A DNA stretch of 64,000 nt from CAYPKG01 sp964411275 (GCA_964411275.1 CAYPKG010000003.1:1-64000), one strand, 5' to 3'; shown: positions 25,384 through 34,143, numbered from the stretch's first letter. Made by a program: numbers and translations. The notes: generated by a model not told the origin, from the letters alone.

Positions 25384-25458
25384 CGCAAAGAATGACGGAT
25401 ATTTAGAGGATAAACTTAGGATTTCACAATGAAATTAATAAATAATCCTCCAAGTATA

Positions 25459-25487
25459 TTGACAAAACGAAATATGTGCATTACAAT
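25459..25487 (+). promoter_or_regulatory. Sigma-A promoter of the HAD/iPGM operon
   Basis: TTGACA (25459-25464) and TACAAT (25482-25487), 17-bp spacer, expected start near 25494. The operator lies just downstream. Confidence 0.85.
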
Positions 25488-25508
25488 CAAAGTGTTTTTA
25501 GATGGATG

Positions 25509-25522
25509 CGAAAACGTTTGCG
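25509..25522. promoter_or_regulatory. LacI-family operator, HAD/iPGM operon
   Basis: CGAAAACGTTTGCG, one mismatched pair, about 15 bp after the predicted start of transcription and 40 bp before the first HAD gene. Confidence 0.82.
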
Positions 25523-25562
25523 TTAAATCATGCCCTAACAATGCCGGATTGAGGTGAATTCT

Positions 25563-26321
25563 ATGATAAAAGGCGTTCTTTTTGATATTGGAGGCACTCT
25601 GCACACCGTTACGAACAGTGTCGAATTGCGCACTGCCTTTGCAAGGCGGTTGATGGACCGCCTAAAAATATACGACATCCACATCGACACACCTGCGGAC
25701 GAACTGGGCCTAAGGTTATATGAAAACGCGGAGGAGTATAAGCATTGGAGCGAACAAAGCCTCAGTGAAATTCCATCCGTTCGCATCTGGAACGAATATT
25801 TTTTGAAGCAATACAACATTGGCGAAGCGCGCCTGGCGCCTATCGCGGAGGAGCTTTCCTTCCTGTATGACTACGACCGGGTGTGCATCAAACGCAGGCC
25901 CGGCATGGTGGAAACAATTGAAACACTCCATGTAATGGGGCTTCGCCTGGGGATTATCAGCAACATCATCTCCACCTCCTTCGTGCCCCATATCCTGAAG
26001 GAATACGGTGTGGACACGCGGATGGAATGCGTCATCCTCTCCAGCGAAGCGGGCGTACGAAAGCCCGATCCCCGGATTTTTAGCATGGCACTTGACGAAA
26101 TGCGGCTTAATCCCGAGGAGGCGGCATATGTGGGGGACACCATCTCCAGGGACGTGCTGGGCGCTAAAAACGCCAACCTCGGGCTGATCATCCAGATCAA
26201 AAATCCCGCCATCGCTCACCGGGACGCCGGGTTTGGAGAAAACGCGCCCCGCCCGGATTACCTTATTGAAAACCTCGATGAGATCCCCGCAATTATCAGC
26301 GAATATAACAAATTAAAATAA
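25563..26321 (+). CDS. HAD-superfamily hydrolase, DxGxT type (paralogue 2)
   Basis: A 252-residue HAD IA protein, first of four tandem copies. Motif I is LFDIGGTL (nucleophile Asp 8, Gly at the second Asp position), motif II GIISNI, motif III GVRKPDPRIF and motif IV YVGDTISRDVLGAK. The ATG at 25563 follows GAGGTG by six bases. It is closest in layout to the divergent paralogue at 20681. The operator and strong promoter directly upstream place the whole operon under the LacI regulator. Confidence 0.88.
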   Translation: MIKGVLFDIGGTLHTVTNSVELRTAFARRLMDRLKIYDIHIDTPADELGLRLYENAEEYKHWSEQSLSEIPSVRIWNEYFLKQYNIGEARLAPIAEELSFLYDYDRVCIKRRPGMVETIETLHVMGLRLGIISNIISTSFVPHILKEYGVDTRMECVILSSEAGVRKPDPRIFSMALDEMRLNPEEAAYVGDTISRDVLGAKNANLGLIIQIKNPAIAHRDAGFGENAPRPDYLIENLDEIPAIISEYNKLK

Positions 26322-26336
26322 CGGGAGGCAAACGCC

Positions 26337-27065
26337 ATGATTGACACCATTTTCTTTGATGTAGGGAACACGCTGCGCGTCGTAGTAAAAGACGAAGCGT
26401 TTTCGCGTGCCGCCGAAACGGAATTGATGCAGCTTGTGGGCGCGACCGTACCCCATGATGAGTTTTTTGAAACACTGGAGGCGCGCTGGAAGAAATACCG
26501 GAAAGCCGCCAAAAGCAGCGGCGGCATGGACGTGTCGGAAATGGAGCTGTGGAGCCAGCATCTGCTGCCGGATTACGATATCGACCGGGTGTGCGCTGTG
26601 GCAGGCAGGCTGACCCGGCTGTGGAGGGACCACGATGGCCGCCGGGTGGCCCGGCCCGACGTAAAGGATACCATCATCGAGCTGGACCGCAGGGGCTATA
26701 CATTGGGCATTATCGCCAACACCATCACCGAAACCGAAATCCCCGACTGGATGGTGGAGGATGGGGTTGCCCGGTATTTCAAATGCGTGATCCTCTCCTC
26801 TAAAGTGCGGCTTAGAAAGCCGGACCCGGACATCTACCGGCTGGCCTGCCGGTCCATCAAAAAGCCGCCGGAAAACTGCGCATACATTGGCGACAACCCC
26901 CTGCGGGACGTGGAAGGCACGTATGCCGCGGGCTGGAAAATGATGGTGCGCATCCACGAGCCGGATACCATCAAAAACGAGCCCCAGGATCTAAGCCAGA
27001 AGCCGGACTACACAATCACCGCCATTTCACAGCTGCTGGATATTTTCCCGCCGTTAAACGTCTAA
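26337..27065 (+). CDS. HAD-superfamily hydrolase, DxGxT type (paralogue 3)
   Basis: A 242-residue HAD protein 15 bp after paralogue 2. Motif I is FFDVGNTL, motif II GIIANT, motif III RLRKPDPDIY and motif IV YIGDNPLRDVEGT. Its cap (residues 15-105) shares the SQHLLPDYDIDRV / LWRDHDGRRV pattern with paralogues 4 and 5, so these three form a subgroup. Second Asp of motif I is Gly, as in the others. Confidence 0.87.
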   Translation: MIDTIFFDVGNTLRVVVKDEAFSRAAETELMQLVGATVPHDEFFETLEARWKKYRKAAKSSGGMDVSEMELWSQHLLPDYDIDRVCAVAGRLTRLWRDHDGRRVARPDVKDTIIELDRRGYTLGIIANTITETEIPDWMVEDGVARYFKCVILSSKVRLRKPDPDIYRLACRSIKKPPENCAYIGDNPLRDVEGTYAAGWKMMVRIHEPDTIKNEPQDLSQKPDYTITAISQLLDIFPPLNV

Positions 27066-27074
27066 GGGGGATAT

Positions 27075-27839
27075 ATGTTGAACGAATTTGACGCGATATT
27101 TTACGACTTGGGCGGTACGCTGCGGCTGGTAGAACGTGACGAGGCGTTTGAACAGCAGGCCAGGGTGCGCATTGCTGAGCTTTGCGGGGAAACCGGAGAC
27201 CCGGACGAATTTTGTAAATTTTTAGATTACCGCTATGAGGGCTACCGCAAATGGTGCTTTGAAACCATGCGGGAGGCCCCGGAATGGGAGCTTTGGACCA
27301 AATGGTTAACGCCGGAATATCCCCGGGAGCGGATCATAGAAAACGCCGTGGAACTGACGATCGAATATCGAAACAAGGACGGCCGCCGGATTGTCGCGAA
27401 AAACGGCGCCCAGTCCATCCGCGACCTCTATGAGAACGGCTACAAGCTGGGCATTATCAGCAACCTGGTTACCTCCAAGGAAATCCCCGACTGGCTGGAG
27501 CAGGACGACCTGGCGAAATACTTTAGCGCGATCCTGCTATCCTGCGTGGAGGGGATCAGAAAGCCCGACCCGCGCATCAGCGAAAAGGCGTGTACACTTA
27601 TAAACGTCAAGCCGGAGCGTTGCGTGTATATCGGCGACAATCTAAAGCGGGACGTGGAAGGCACCCGGCTGGCGGGCTTCGGCATGTTTATACTCTACAC
27701 CACCCCTGAAAAGCTGGCGAAGGAAAAGATCACCGATGAAAACCGGCCAGACGCCATCATATTCGACTTTGCGGAATTGAAGGAGCTGTTCCCCAAAGCC
27801 CCAACTGTCAACTGGGAGAAAGCCCGGAGGGTAGACTGA
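27075..27839 (+). CDS. HAD-superfamily hydrolase, DxGxT type (paralogue 4)
   Basis: A 254-residue HAD protein nine bases after paralogue 3. Motif I is FYDLGGTL, motif II GIISNL, motif III GIRKPDPRIS and motif IV YIGDNLKRDVEGT. The cap contains WTKWLTPEYPRERI and YRNKDGRRIV, matching paralogue 5 (WTRWLAPDYDKDRL; YRRAKGERKV). It overlaps paralogue 5 by one base (TGATG). Confidence 0.87.
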   Translation: MLNEFDAIFYDLGGTLRLVERDEAFEQQARVRIAELCGETGDPDEFCKFLDYRYEGYRKWCFETMREAPEWELWTKWLTPEYPRERIIENAVELTIEYRNKDGRRIVAKNGAQSIRDLYENGYKLGIISNLVTSKEIPDWLEQDDLAKYFSAILLSCVEGIRKPDPRISEKACTLINVKPERCVYIGDNLKRDVEGTRLAGFGMFILYTTPEKLAKEKITDENRPDAIIFDFAELKELFPKAPTVNWEKARRVD

Positions 27840-28606
27840 TGACAAAGGCCATTCAATCCATATTCATCGACCTGGGCGGTACGTTTCGCATCGTCACGGA
27901 GAATACCCCCTATTCCGACGCCGCGAAAGCGCGGATCGCGGAGCTTGTAGGCACGAAAATGGGCCCTGAGGAGTTCCACGCCCTCATCGATAAGCGGTAT
28001 GTGGGTTACCGGGAATGGGCGCTCAAGTATATGTGCGAAGCGCCGGAGGAAATGCTTTGGACCCGCTGGCTTGCGCCGGATTACGACAAGGACCGGCTTG
28101 TAAAAAACGCACCGGAACTAACGTATCAGTACCGCCGCGCCAAGGGTGAGCGCAAAGTGGTGCCTGGCGGCATCGACACGATCAAAGAGCTGTACGCCAG
28201 GGGCTATACATTGGGCATCATCAGCGACCTCATCGGCTGCACCGAAATCGACGAATGGCTGGACCGGGACGGGCTCAGACCCTATTTCAAAACCGTGCAG
28301 CAGTCCTCCGTCACGCGGCTAAGAAAGCCCCACCCCGCCATCTATTTCTTGGCGCTTACGCAAGCGAACGCTGACCCTGAAACCTCTGTTTTTGTAGGCG
28401 ACAACCTCACGCGGGACATCATCGGCGCAAAAGCCGCTGGGTTCGGCGCCACAATCGCCGTAGAGTACGAAGGCGCGGCGCCTCTGAAGCTCAATCAGGA
28501 AAACATGCCTGACGGGATCATCCGCAGGTTTGACCAGCTTTTGAATGTGTTCCCAAAGGCCCCCCTCATGAACGAGGATGCATTGTATAAAGGCGAAATC
28601 CGTTGA
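27839..28606 (+). CDS. HAD-superfamily hydrolase, DxGxT type (paralogue 5)
   Basis: A 255-residue HAD protein. Motif I is FIDLGGTF, motif II GIISDL, motif III RLRKPHPAIY and motif IV FVGDNLTRDIIGAK. Translation is coupled to paralogue 4. It is the last HAD in the array and lies 25 bp upstream of the permuted iPGM gene. Retention of four different copies in one operon suggests either four phosphate positions on the substrate or heteromeric assembly; both are inference. Confidence 0.87.
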   Translation: MTKAIQSIFIDLGGTFRIVTENTPYSDAAKARIAELVGTKMGPEEFHALIDKRYVGYREWALKYMCEAPEEMLWTRWLAPDYDKDRLVKNAPELTYQYRRAKGERKVVPGGIDTIKELYARGYTLGIISDLIGCTEIDEWLDRDGLRPYFKTVQQSSVTRLRKPHPAIYFLALTQANADPETSVFVGDNLTRDIIGAKAAGFGATIAVEYEGAAPLKLNQENMPDGIIRRFDQLLNVFPKAPLMNEDALYKGEIR

Positions 28607-28631
28607 GTTCTGGTGAAAGGAGTGTTTCCCA

Positions 28632-30200
28632 ATGAATGAATTTGGCACGCTGCGGGGCGCAGAAGCGCTGAGCCTGGCGGTAGAGCAGGCATATGAAAAA
28701 GGCGGGGCGGATTATACCCTCGAGCCCATGGCATTGGAGAACGCCTCAGGCGTTGCTGTAGGCGCCATTGAGGCCGGGGACGCGGTGATATTTTGCTGCC
28801 GCCGGGGAGAACGTGAAATCGAACTCACCGACGCGTTTACGGACCCGGATTTTCATGGGTTCCCCCGGGAAAAAATCCCGGAGCTGGACTTCACGATCCT
28901 CACCATGTATCACGAAAAATACACGTATCTCCCCATCGCCTTCGCCCCGGCGAAGGTGATGGACACCCTGGGACAAACGCTCTCCCAGGCTGGGAAAACC
29001 CAGCTGCACTGCGCCGAAAGCGAGAAGTTTGCCCATGTAACATTCTTCTTCAACGGCGGCAACCAGCAGCCCTTCCCCGGCGAGGACGATGTGCGCATCC
29101 CCTCTCCCAAAGGCGTGGCGTTCGACACGGTGCCCGCCCTGAGCCTTCCGTCGGTTGTGGATACCGTGGTGGCGGGGGTGGAAAAGGGCTATGATTTTAT
29201 CATCACCAACTTCGCCAACGGCGACGTGATCGGCCACACAGCCAACGATGCGGCAAAGGTGGCCTGCGCCTGTGCTGTGGATGAACAGCTCAACCGCGCC
29301 ATCAGCGCCGCCCGGGCAGCGGGCTATACAGTGCTTCTCGCCGCCGACCACGGCAATCTTGAAATTCTCCATACTGAGGGGGGCGAGCCTCACGTGGCCC
29401 ACACCGCAAACCCCGTGGCATTCGCGGCCATCGGCCAGGACGCGGTCGTGGCCGCAAGGGATGGAAATCTGGCTGATGTAGCGCCCACGGTGCTTGCCGC
29501 AATGGGCATCGAAAAACCCAGCGCCATGACCGGCACGCCACTGTTCCGGTTTGAGGGCACGGCGAAGGTGCTTCTCATCGTGCTGGACGGCTGGGGGCTT
29601 GGCCAGGACAATGACGATAACCCCATATTTTTAGCCAACCCCCCCGTGTGGAACGCCATATTGAAAGACCAGCCCTGGGTGCCCCTTGCTGCCTCAGGCG
29701 AAGCCGTGGGCCTTGGCCCCGGAAAACCCGGCAACTCCGAAGCGGGGCACATCAACCTTGGCTCCGGCAGGGTGGTGCTGCAGGACGACGTGCGGCTCGA
29801 CCAGGCCATGCGTGACGGCTCTTTCGCCAACAATCCCGTATTCCACAGCGCCATTGACGGCGCGAAGCAGCGGGGCAAGGCCCTGCACCTGATTTCCCTG
29901 TTGACGAAAAAGTCATCCCACGGCTCCATCGACTATCCCGTCGCCCTTCTCAAAATGGCGAAGGAACGGGGGCTTGAGGACGTGTATGTCCACATCATAT
30001 TTGACGGCAGGTCCACCCTGACCGGCAGCGCCCCTGCGCTTCTTCGGGAGCTTGGAGAAACGATGGAGGAAATCGGCGTCGGCCAGATCGTATCCGGCGT
30101 TGGCCGCGGCATCGCGCTGGACCGGGACCAGAATTGGGCCAAAGTGGAGCGGGCGTATGCCTCCATGACTGGGGGCAAAGCAATCCGCTATCAGGCATAA
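28632..30200 (+). CDS. Circularly permuted iPGM-type phosphomutase
   Basis: A 522-residue alkaline-phosphatase-superfamily protein with every segment of cofactor-independent phosphoglycerate mutase, but in permuted order. Residues ~5-305 match the normal C-terminal two thirds (ESEKFAHVTFFFNGG at 129; GDVIGH at 197; ADHGN at 238; AHTANP at 256; EKPSAMTGTPLF ~294), and ~312-520 match the normal N-terminus (LIVLDGWG at 315; GNSEAGH at 367, nucleophile Ser 369; VGRGIALDRD at 490). The metal ligands are present: D198, H202, D239, H240, H257, D319, S369. In the DGRDT motif the Asp is Ser 461. Sits behind four HAD genes. Substrate may not be phosphoglycerate. Confidence 0.88.
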   Translation: MNEFGTLRGAEALSLAVEQAYEKGGADYTLEPMALENASGVAVGAIEAGDAVIFCCRRGEREIELTDAFTDPDFHGFPREKIPELDFTILTMYHEKYTYLPIAFAPAKVMDTLGQTLSQAGKTQLHCAESEKFAHVTFFFNGGNQQPFPGEDDVRIPSPKGVAFDTVPALSLPSVVDTVVAGVEKGYDFIITNFANGDVIGHTANDAAKVACACAVDEQLNRAISAARAAGYTVLLAADHGNLEILHTEGGEPHVAHTANPVAFAAIGQDAVVAARDGNLADVAPTVLAAMGIEKPSAMTGTPLFRFEGTAKVLLIVLDGWGLGQDNDDNPIFLANPPVWNAILKDQPWVPLAASGEAVGLGPGKPGNSEAGHINLGSGRVVLQDDVRLDQAMRDGSFANNPVFHSAIDGAKQRGKALHLISLLTKKSSHGSIDYPVALLKMAKERGLEDVYVHIIFDGRSTLTGSAPALLRELGETMEEIGVGQIVSGVGRGIALDRDQNWAKVERAYASMTGGKAIRYQA

Positions 30201-30221
30201 CACAATATTTTTACCCGTTTC

Positions 30222-30235
30222 TGTAAACGTTTGCA
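30222..30235. promoter_or_regulatory. LacI-family operator before uxaE
   Basis: TGTAAACGTTTGCA, one mismatched pair, ending just before the AGGAGG of uxaE. No convincing promoter precedes it, so it may act as a roadblock within the operon or overlap a weak internal promoter. Confidence 0.75.
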
Positions 30236-30248
30236 TAGGAGGCGGAAC

Positions 30249-31676
30249 ATGGCACATTATACACAGTTTGCAAAGGATTTCACATACAACCTGCATCCTG
30301 TCCCAGAAGCATACGCGGTGTATCCGGACAGCGTCCGCATTGTGGGCAAGGGCCTGGTGTATATGGCCGACGCCGGGGATGAGGACGTGATCGTCGCAAA
30401 AAACGTTTCAGGTTTTGCAGGGGAAATTCATGACGGCGTGGTCGTGGCCCCGCTGATCCATGAAAATGCATTGCGGCTTCGGGCCCTGTTCCCCTTCACG
30501 GCACCCGTTAAGGTGCTTTCAAGGGATCAAAGCTGCGGCGTGGGCGACCGGCTGGGGATTGCAGCCCCAGGACATATCCGGGTGTTTCAACGCTGCGGCG
30601 CCGTGCCAATACTGGCCCAGCAATCCATGCGGGAGCTGAGCCTCACAAACCGCACCTATGAGGACGTCATCGACGCGGCAACATTCGCCGTATATCAGAC
30701 GGGCTTTCGAGGCGGCTTCGGCGCGGACGGCGACCACCTGAAAACATACGCGGATATCGAAGCCGCTCTCAAGGCGGGCTGCACCATGATTACCCTGGAT
30801 TGCAGCGACCATATCAAGCCCCCCCGCCCCCTTGAGCCGGACCCGGTGATGGAGGAGGCGTACCTGAACCGCTCCTTTTTCATCGAGGACGAGGAGATAT
30901 CATTCAGCGTTCAGGATCTCGCCGACGCCAGGGCCATCTACGGCGGCGCCATCGCGTTTGCCAAGGATGTGTTTGAGCGCTATTTCGCTGGGGAGAACCC
31001 GGCGGCGGAGCTTGAAATATCCATCGACGAAACCAGCGAACCCACCACGCCTGCCCAGCATTTCTTCATCGCCGCGCAATTGCGCAGCCTGGGCGTGGAT
31101 TTTGTAACATTGGCCCCGCGCTTTATCGGAGAATTCCAAAAGGGTGTGGACTACATCGGCGATCTCGCCGCCTTTGAGCGGGATTTCAAGGTTCACGCGG
31201 CCATCGCCCGTCACTTTGGTTACAAGCTGTCCATCCACTCCGGCTCAGACAAGTTTTCCGTGTTTCCCATCATCGGGAAACACACCAGGGGGAAATTCCA
31301 CCTGAAGACAGCGGGCACCAACTGGCTGGAGGCCATGCGGGTGGTGGCAAAGGAGGCCCCCGGACTGTACCGGGAGGCGCATCAACTGGCCCTAGACTCT
31401 TTCGAGGCGGCCAGCAAGTATTACCATGTGACCACCGACCTTTCAAAAATTCCGCCCCTTAGCCGGCTTCATGACGATGAGCTGCCCTCCCTTTTTGACC
31501 AGAACGACCCCAGGCAGCTTATTCATATCACATATGGGTTTCTGCTGGGGGATGAAAGCCTGAGGAAGCGGCTGTATTCTCTCTGGCGAAAGGAACGGGA
31601 GGCCTACGCCGTGGCGCTCAAGCGGCACATCGCAAGGCATATCGCTTTGATCACGGGAAAAACCCTGCGGGGTTAA
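30249..31676 (+). CDS. uxaE: Tagaturonate/fructuronate epimerase (UxaE family)
   Basis: A 475-residue protein matching Thermotoga UxaE throughout: GVGDRLGIAAPGHIR, ILAQQSMRE, GFRGGFGADGDHLK, CSDHIKPP, ISIDETSEPTTP, RFIGEFQKGVDYIGD, KLSIHSGSDKFSVFP and KTAGTNWLEA. The enzyme interconverts D-tagaturonate and D-fructuronate. His and acidic residues in DGDH, CSDH, SIDE and HSGSDK are candidate metal ligands. The ATG at 30249 follows AGGAGG. In the predicted route it passes the product of IolO to the mannonate oxidoreductase. Confidence 0.88.
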   Translation: MAHYTQFAKDFTYNLHPVPEAYAVYPDSVRIVGKGLVYMADAGDEDVIVAKNVSGFAGEIHDGVVVAPLIHENALRLRALFPFTAPVKVLSRDQSCGVGDRLGIAAPGHIRVFQRCGAVPILAQQSMRELSLTNRTYEDVIDAATFAVYQTGFRGGFGADGDHLKTYADIEAALKAGCTMITLDCSDHIKPPRPLEPDPVMEEAYLNRSFFIEDEEISFSVQDLADARAIYGGAIAFAKDVFERYFAGENPAAELEISIDETSEPTTPAQHFFIAAQLRSLGVDFVTLAPRFIGEFQKGVDYIGDLAAFERDFKVHAAIARHFGYKLSIHSGSDKFSVFPIIGKHTRGKFHLKTAGTNWLEAMRVVAKEAPGLYREAHQLALDSFEAASKYYHVTTDLSKIPPLSRLHDDELPSLFDQNDPRQLIHITYGFLLGDESLRKRLYSLWRKEREAYAVALKRHIARHIALITGKTLRG

Positions 31677-31709
31677 AATAATCAATTCACGAAAAGAGGT
31701 TAAAGTAGT

Positions 31710-32909
31710 ATGGCACAGAAAATGAAAGGCGTTACCCTACACGCGACATGGGCGCCGAAGCCCGGCTTCAAACTCGGCTCGAAGGACATTGACAAGGTTC
31801 AGACGTATTTAGGCTCCCAGGTTTGGAAAGATCCCTATATCACAATCGACGAGTATGACATACCCGAGCCCGGCCCGGGACAGGTTCTCATCAAGGTCAA
31901 GGCCTGCGGCATCTGCGGCAGCGACGTACATATGGCCCAGGCGGGCGACGACGGCTATATCTTCTACCCCGGCCTGACCGGCTTCCCCTGCATCCTCGGG
32001 CATGAGCTGTCCGGCGTTGTGGTCAAGGGCGGCCCTGGGGCCAAGGACAAAGTCACCAACAAGCCCTTCAAGGGCGGCGAGCTTGTTTGCGCCGAAGAAA
32101 TGCTCTGGTGCGGTTCCTGCCGCCCCTGCGCGGACGGCTGGCCGAACCATTGCGAGCGGCTCGACGAGATCGGCTTTAACGTCAACGGCGCGTTTTGCGA
32201 ATACATCGTTCTGCCCGACCGTTGCCTGTGGAGCCTGGAGCCGCTGCGCAAGATGTACAAGGACGAGAAGGACATCTTCCTGGCCGGTTCCCTGATCGAG
32301 CCCTGCTGCGTGGGCTACAACGCGGTGATTGAGCGCGGTGGCGGCGTGCGCCCCGGCGACAACGTGGTCATCTGCGGCACCGGCCCTGTGGGTCTGGCGG
32401 CCTGCAATGAATTGAAGACCATGGGCGGTGCCACCGTGATCGTGTCCGAGCCTCAGCCCGAGCGCGCGGCGCTGGCGAAGCTCATGGGCGCCGATCACGT
32501 CATCGATCCCACCAAGGTTGACTTCACCCAGGAAGTCCTGCGCCTCACCGACGGCATGGGCGCGAGCCTGTATCTCGAGGCCACCGGCCTGCCCACCCAG
32601 GTATATCCCGGCATCGAACAGTGCATCTGGGAAGGCCGTACCCTGAACTCCACCGTGGTGGTGGTGGCGAGAGCCGAAGCCAAGATCCCCGTCACCGGCG
32701 AAGTGCTGCAGGTGCGCCGCGCGCAGGTCGTGGGCGCCCAGGGCCACAGCGGTCACGGCACGTTCCCCCGGGTCATCGACAGCATCGCCGCCGGCATGGA
32801 TATGCTCCCGATGATCACCAAGAAGATCACATTGGACGAAGTGCCTGAAAACATCATCGCGCTCCAGACAGACCGCAAGAACATGAAGATCACCTGCGTG
32901 ATGGACTAA
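31710..32909 (+). CDS. iolM: Scyllo-inosose 3-dehydrogenase (IolM-like zinc dehydrogenase)
   Basis: A 399-residue zinc-dependent MDR dehydrogenase that resembles Thermotoga maritima IolM along its length. Catalytic zinc residues lie in ACGICGSDVHMAQ and GHELSG, the structural zinc cysteines in CAEEMLWCGSCRPCADGWPNHCE, and the NAD-binding motif in VVICGTGPVGLAA. The segment QVVGAQGHSGHGTFPRVI is shared with IolM. It would oxidise scyllo-inosose to a diketo-inositol. Ribosome site AGAGG lies ten bases upstream. iolN follows 13 bp later, as in Thermotoga. Confidence 0.87.
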   Translation: MAQKMKGVTLHATWAPKPGFKLGSKDIDKVQTYLGSQVWKDPYITIDEYDIPEPGPGQVLIKVKACGICGSDVHMAQAGDDGYIFYPGLTGFPCILGHELSGVVVKGGPGAKDKVTNKPFKGGELVCAEEMLWCGSCRPCADGWPNHCERLDEIGFNVNGAFCEYIVLPDRCLWSLEPLRKMYKDEKDIFLAGSLIEPCCVGYNAVIERGGGVRPGDNVVICGTGPVGLAACNELKTMGGATVIVSEPQPERAALAKLMGADHVIDPTKVDFTQEVLRLTDGMGASLYLEATGLPTQVYPGIEQCIWEGRTLNSTVVVVARAEAKIPVTGEVLQVRRAQVVGAQGHSGHGTFPRVIDSIAAGMDMLPMITKKITLDEVPENIIALQTDRKNMKITCVMD

Positions 32910-32922
32910 AAGGAGGTACCCC

Positions 32923-34044
32923 ATGGCTTATAAAGAATATCTGACAACTGATTATCCCAATATCTTTTTTGAGGACTCCAAGGTCGGCCGCATGAAGAAG
33001 CGGATTTGGGACGCTTCCGAGGAAGAAATTCAGGCAATCCTGGACGATTACGGCATCGGCAGCCCTTGCGAGATGGGCGTGGCGAATACCTATATCCAGA
33101 ACACCCCCCGCTCCAAGCTGATCGAAAAGCGCCGCAAGAACGATATCGTTCTGGTGCCCATCGGCTGCACGGAAAACCACGGCGCGCACAACTGCTCCGG
33201 CCTTGACACGTTCATGGTTCAGTTCATCTGCGAAGCGGTGCGCCGCAAGACCGCGAAGCTGGGCCACGAGGTGGCGCTGGCGTTCCCACCGCTCAACTAC
33301 GGCGGCCACCCCTATCACCACATCGGCATGCCCGGCACCGTCATGGTCACCGAAACCACAATCATCGAGACGCTGACCCATGTTCTCGCTGGCCTGTGGG
33401 ACGACGGCTACCGCAAGATCATCCTCGTCAACAACCATGGCCAGGACTGGATGCTGGAAAGCTCCATCCAGGAGTTCTTTAAGCGCTACCAGCTGCCCGC
33501 CTTCGCCTGTGTGGTCGAGTGGCACCGGGCTGTGCGCGAGTTCTTCTATCCCCTGGGCGATGAGCGTCCGGATTTCGTCACCACGCCTTTCGTCCATGCC
33601 GACGAATGCGAGACCAGCGCGGCGCTTCTCATGTTCCCCGAGATGGTGGACATGGACTCCTGCGTAGACGCCACGCCGGTAAACTTCGGCTTCCTCCAGG
33701 ACGGCTTCTTCGACGGCTCTGTGGACAGCTTCCACCGGCCAAACCGCTGGCAGGAAATGGAAGGCAATGCCTGGATCGAGCGCTTCGGCACCCCCGAAGG
33801 CGTTGTGGGCAAGCCCAGCCGCGCTGACCCGCGCCGGGTGAAGCGGGCTGTGGCGGCAATCTGCGAGTACCTGACATTGATGTGTGAGGACATTCTGGAA
33901 AAATACCCCGCAGGTACCGTGCCGGATCCCACCAAGTTCAGCTTCCGCCCCTACGAGGAGATCGAGCCCTGCCTGCGCGAGCCGCTGAGCGAGGGCTGGA
34001 AGAGCATCCACGAGCTCCCCCGCAGAGGCATCATACTCGACTAA
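32923..34044 (+). CDS. iolN: Diketo-inositol hydrolase (IolN-like, creatininase family)
   Basis: A 373-residue creatininase-superfamily hydrolase. The metal site is visible in PIGCTENHGAHNCSGLDTFMVQ (Glu, His, Asp), NNHGQDWM and HADECETSA. Its position directly after iolM and before iolO and iolG matches the Thermotoga inositol cluster, where IolN opens the diketo-inositol ring to 5-keto-L-gluconate. SD AAGGAGG is present. It is longer than creatininase itself (about 260) because of N- and C-terminal extensions. Confidence 0.83.
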   Translation: MAYKEYLTTDYPNIFFEDSKVGRMKKRIWDASEEEIQAILDDYGIGSPCEMGVANTYIQNTPRSKLIEKRRKNDIVLVPIGCTENHGAHNCSGLDTFMVQFICEAVRRKTAKLGHEVALAFPPLNYGGHPYHHIGMPGTVMVTETTIIETLTHVLAGLWDDGYRKIILVNNHGQDWMLESSIQEFFKRYQLPAFACVVEWHRAVREFFYPLGDERPDFVTTPFVHADECETSAALLMFPEMVDMDSCVDATPVNFGFLQDGFFDGSVDSFHRPNRWQEMEGNAWIERFGTPEGVVGKPSRADPRRVKRAVAAICEYLTLMCEDILEKYPAGTVPDPTKFSFRPYEEIEPCLREPLSEGWKSIHELPRRGIILD

Positions 34045-34063
34045 TCATTCGCAATACGGCCTG

Positions 34064-34115
34064 CTGTAGCGCTACGTGCATCTTGATTACGCTTGGCATG
34101 CACTTAGCGCTACAG
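34064..34115. repeat. Large hairpin 1 between iolN and iolO
   Basis: Outer arms CTGTAGCGCTA (34064-34074) and TAGCGCTACAG (34105-34115) pair perfectly, and after one mismatch inner arms GTGCA (34076-34080) and TGCAC (34099-34103) extend the stem. There is no T run, so it is not a classical terminator. Confidence 0.85.
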
Positions 34116-34143
34116 CCCCTACCGGTTTGTTTTGGCGAAGTTC

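Noticed and set aside
28632..30200. Permuted iPGM as a mis-assembly
   Set aside because: A single open frame with an in-frame linker, proper operon spacing on both sides and no duplicated DNA at the junction argue against it, though reads should confirm.
30395..30410. Further LacI operator (AAAACGTTTC-like) inside uxaE
   Set aside because: It is only a partial match within coding sequence, without symmetry beyond the core.
31809..34011. Two long minus-strand open frames (371 and 373 codons) opposite iolM and iolN
   Set aside because: They mirror GC-rich coding sequence in the antisense frame, show repetitive A/G/H/V composition and no family motif, while the plus strand encodes full-length enzymes.
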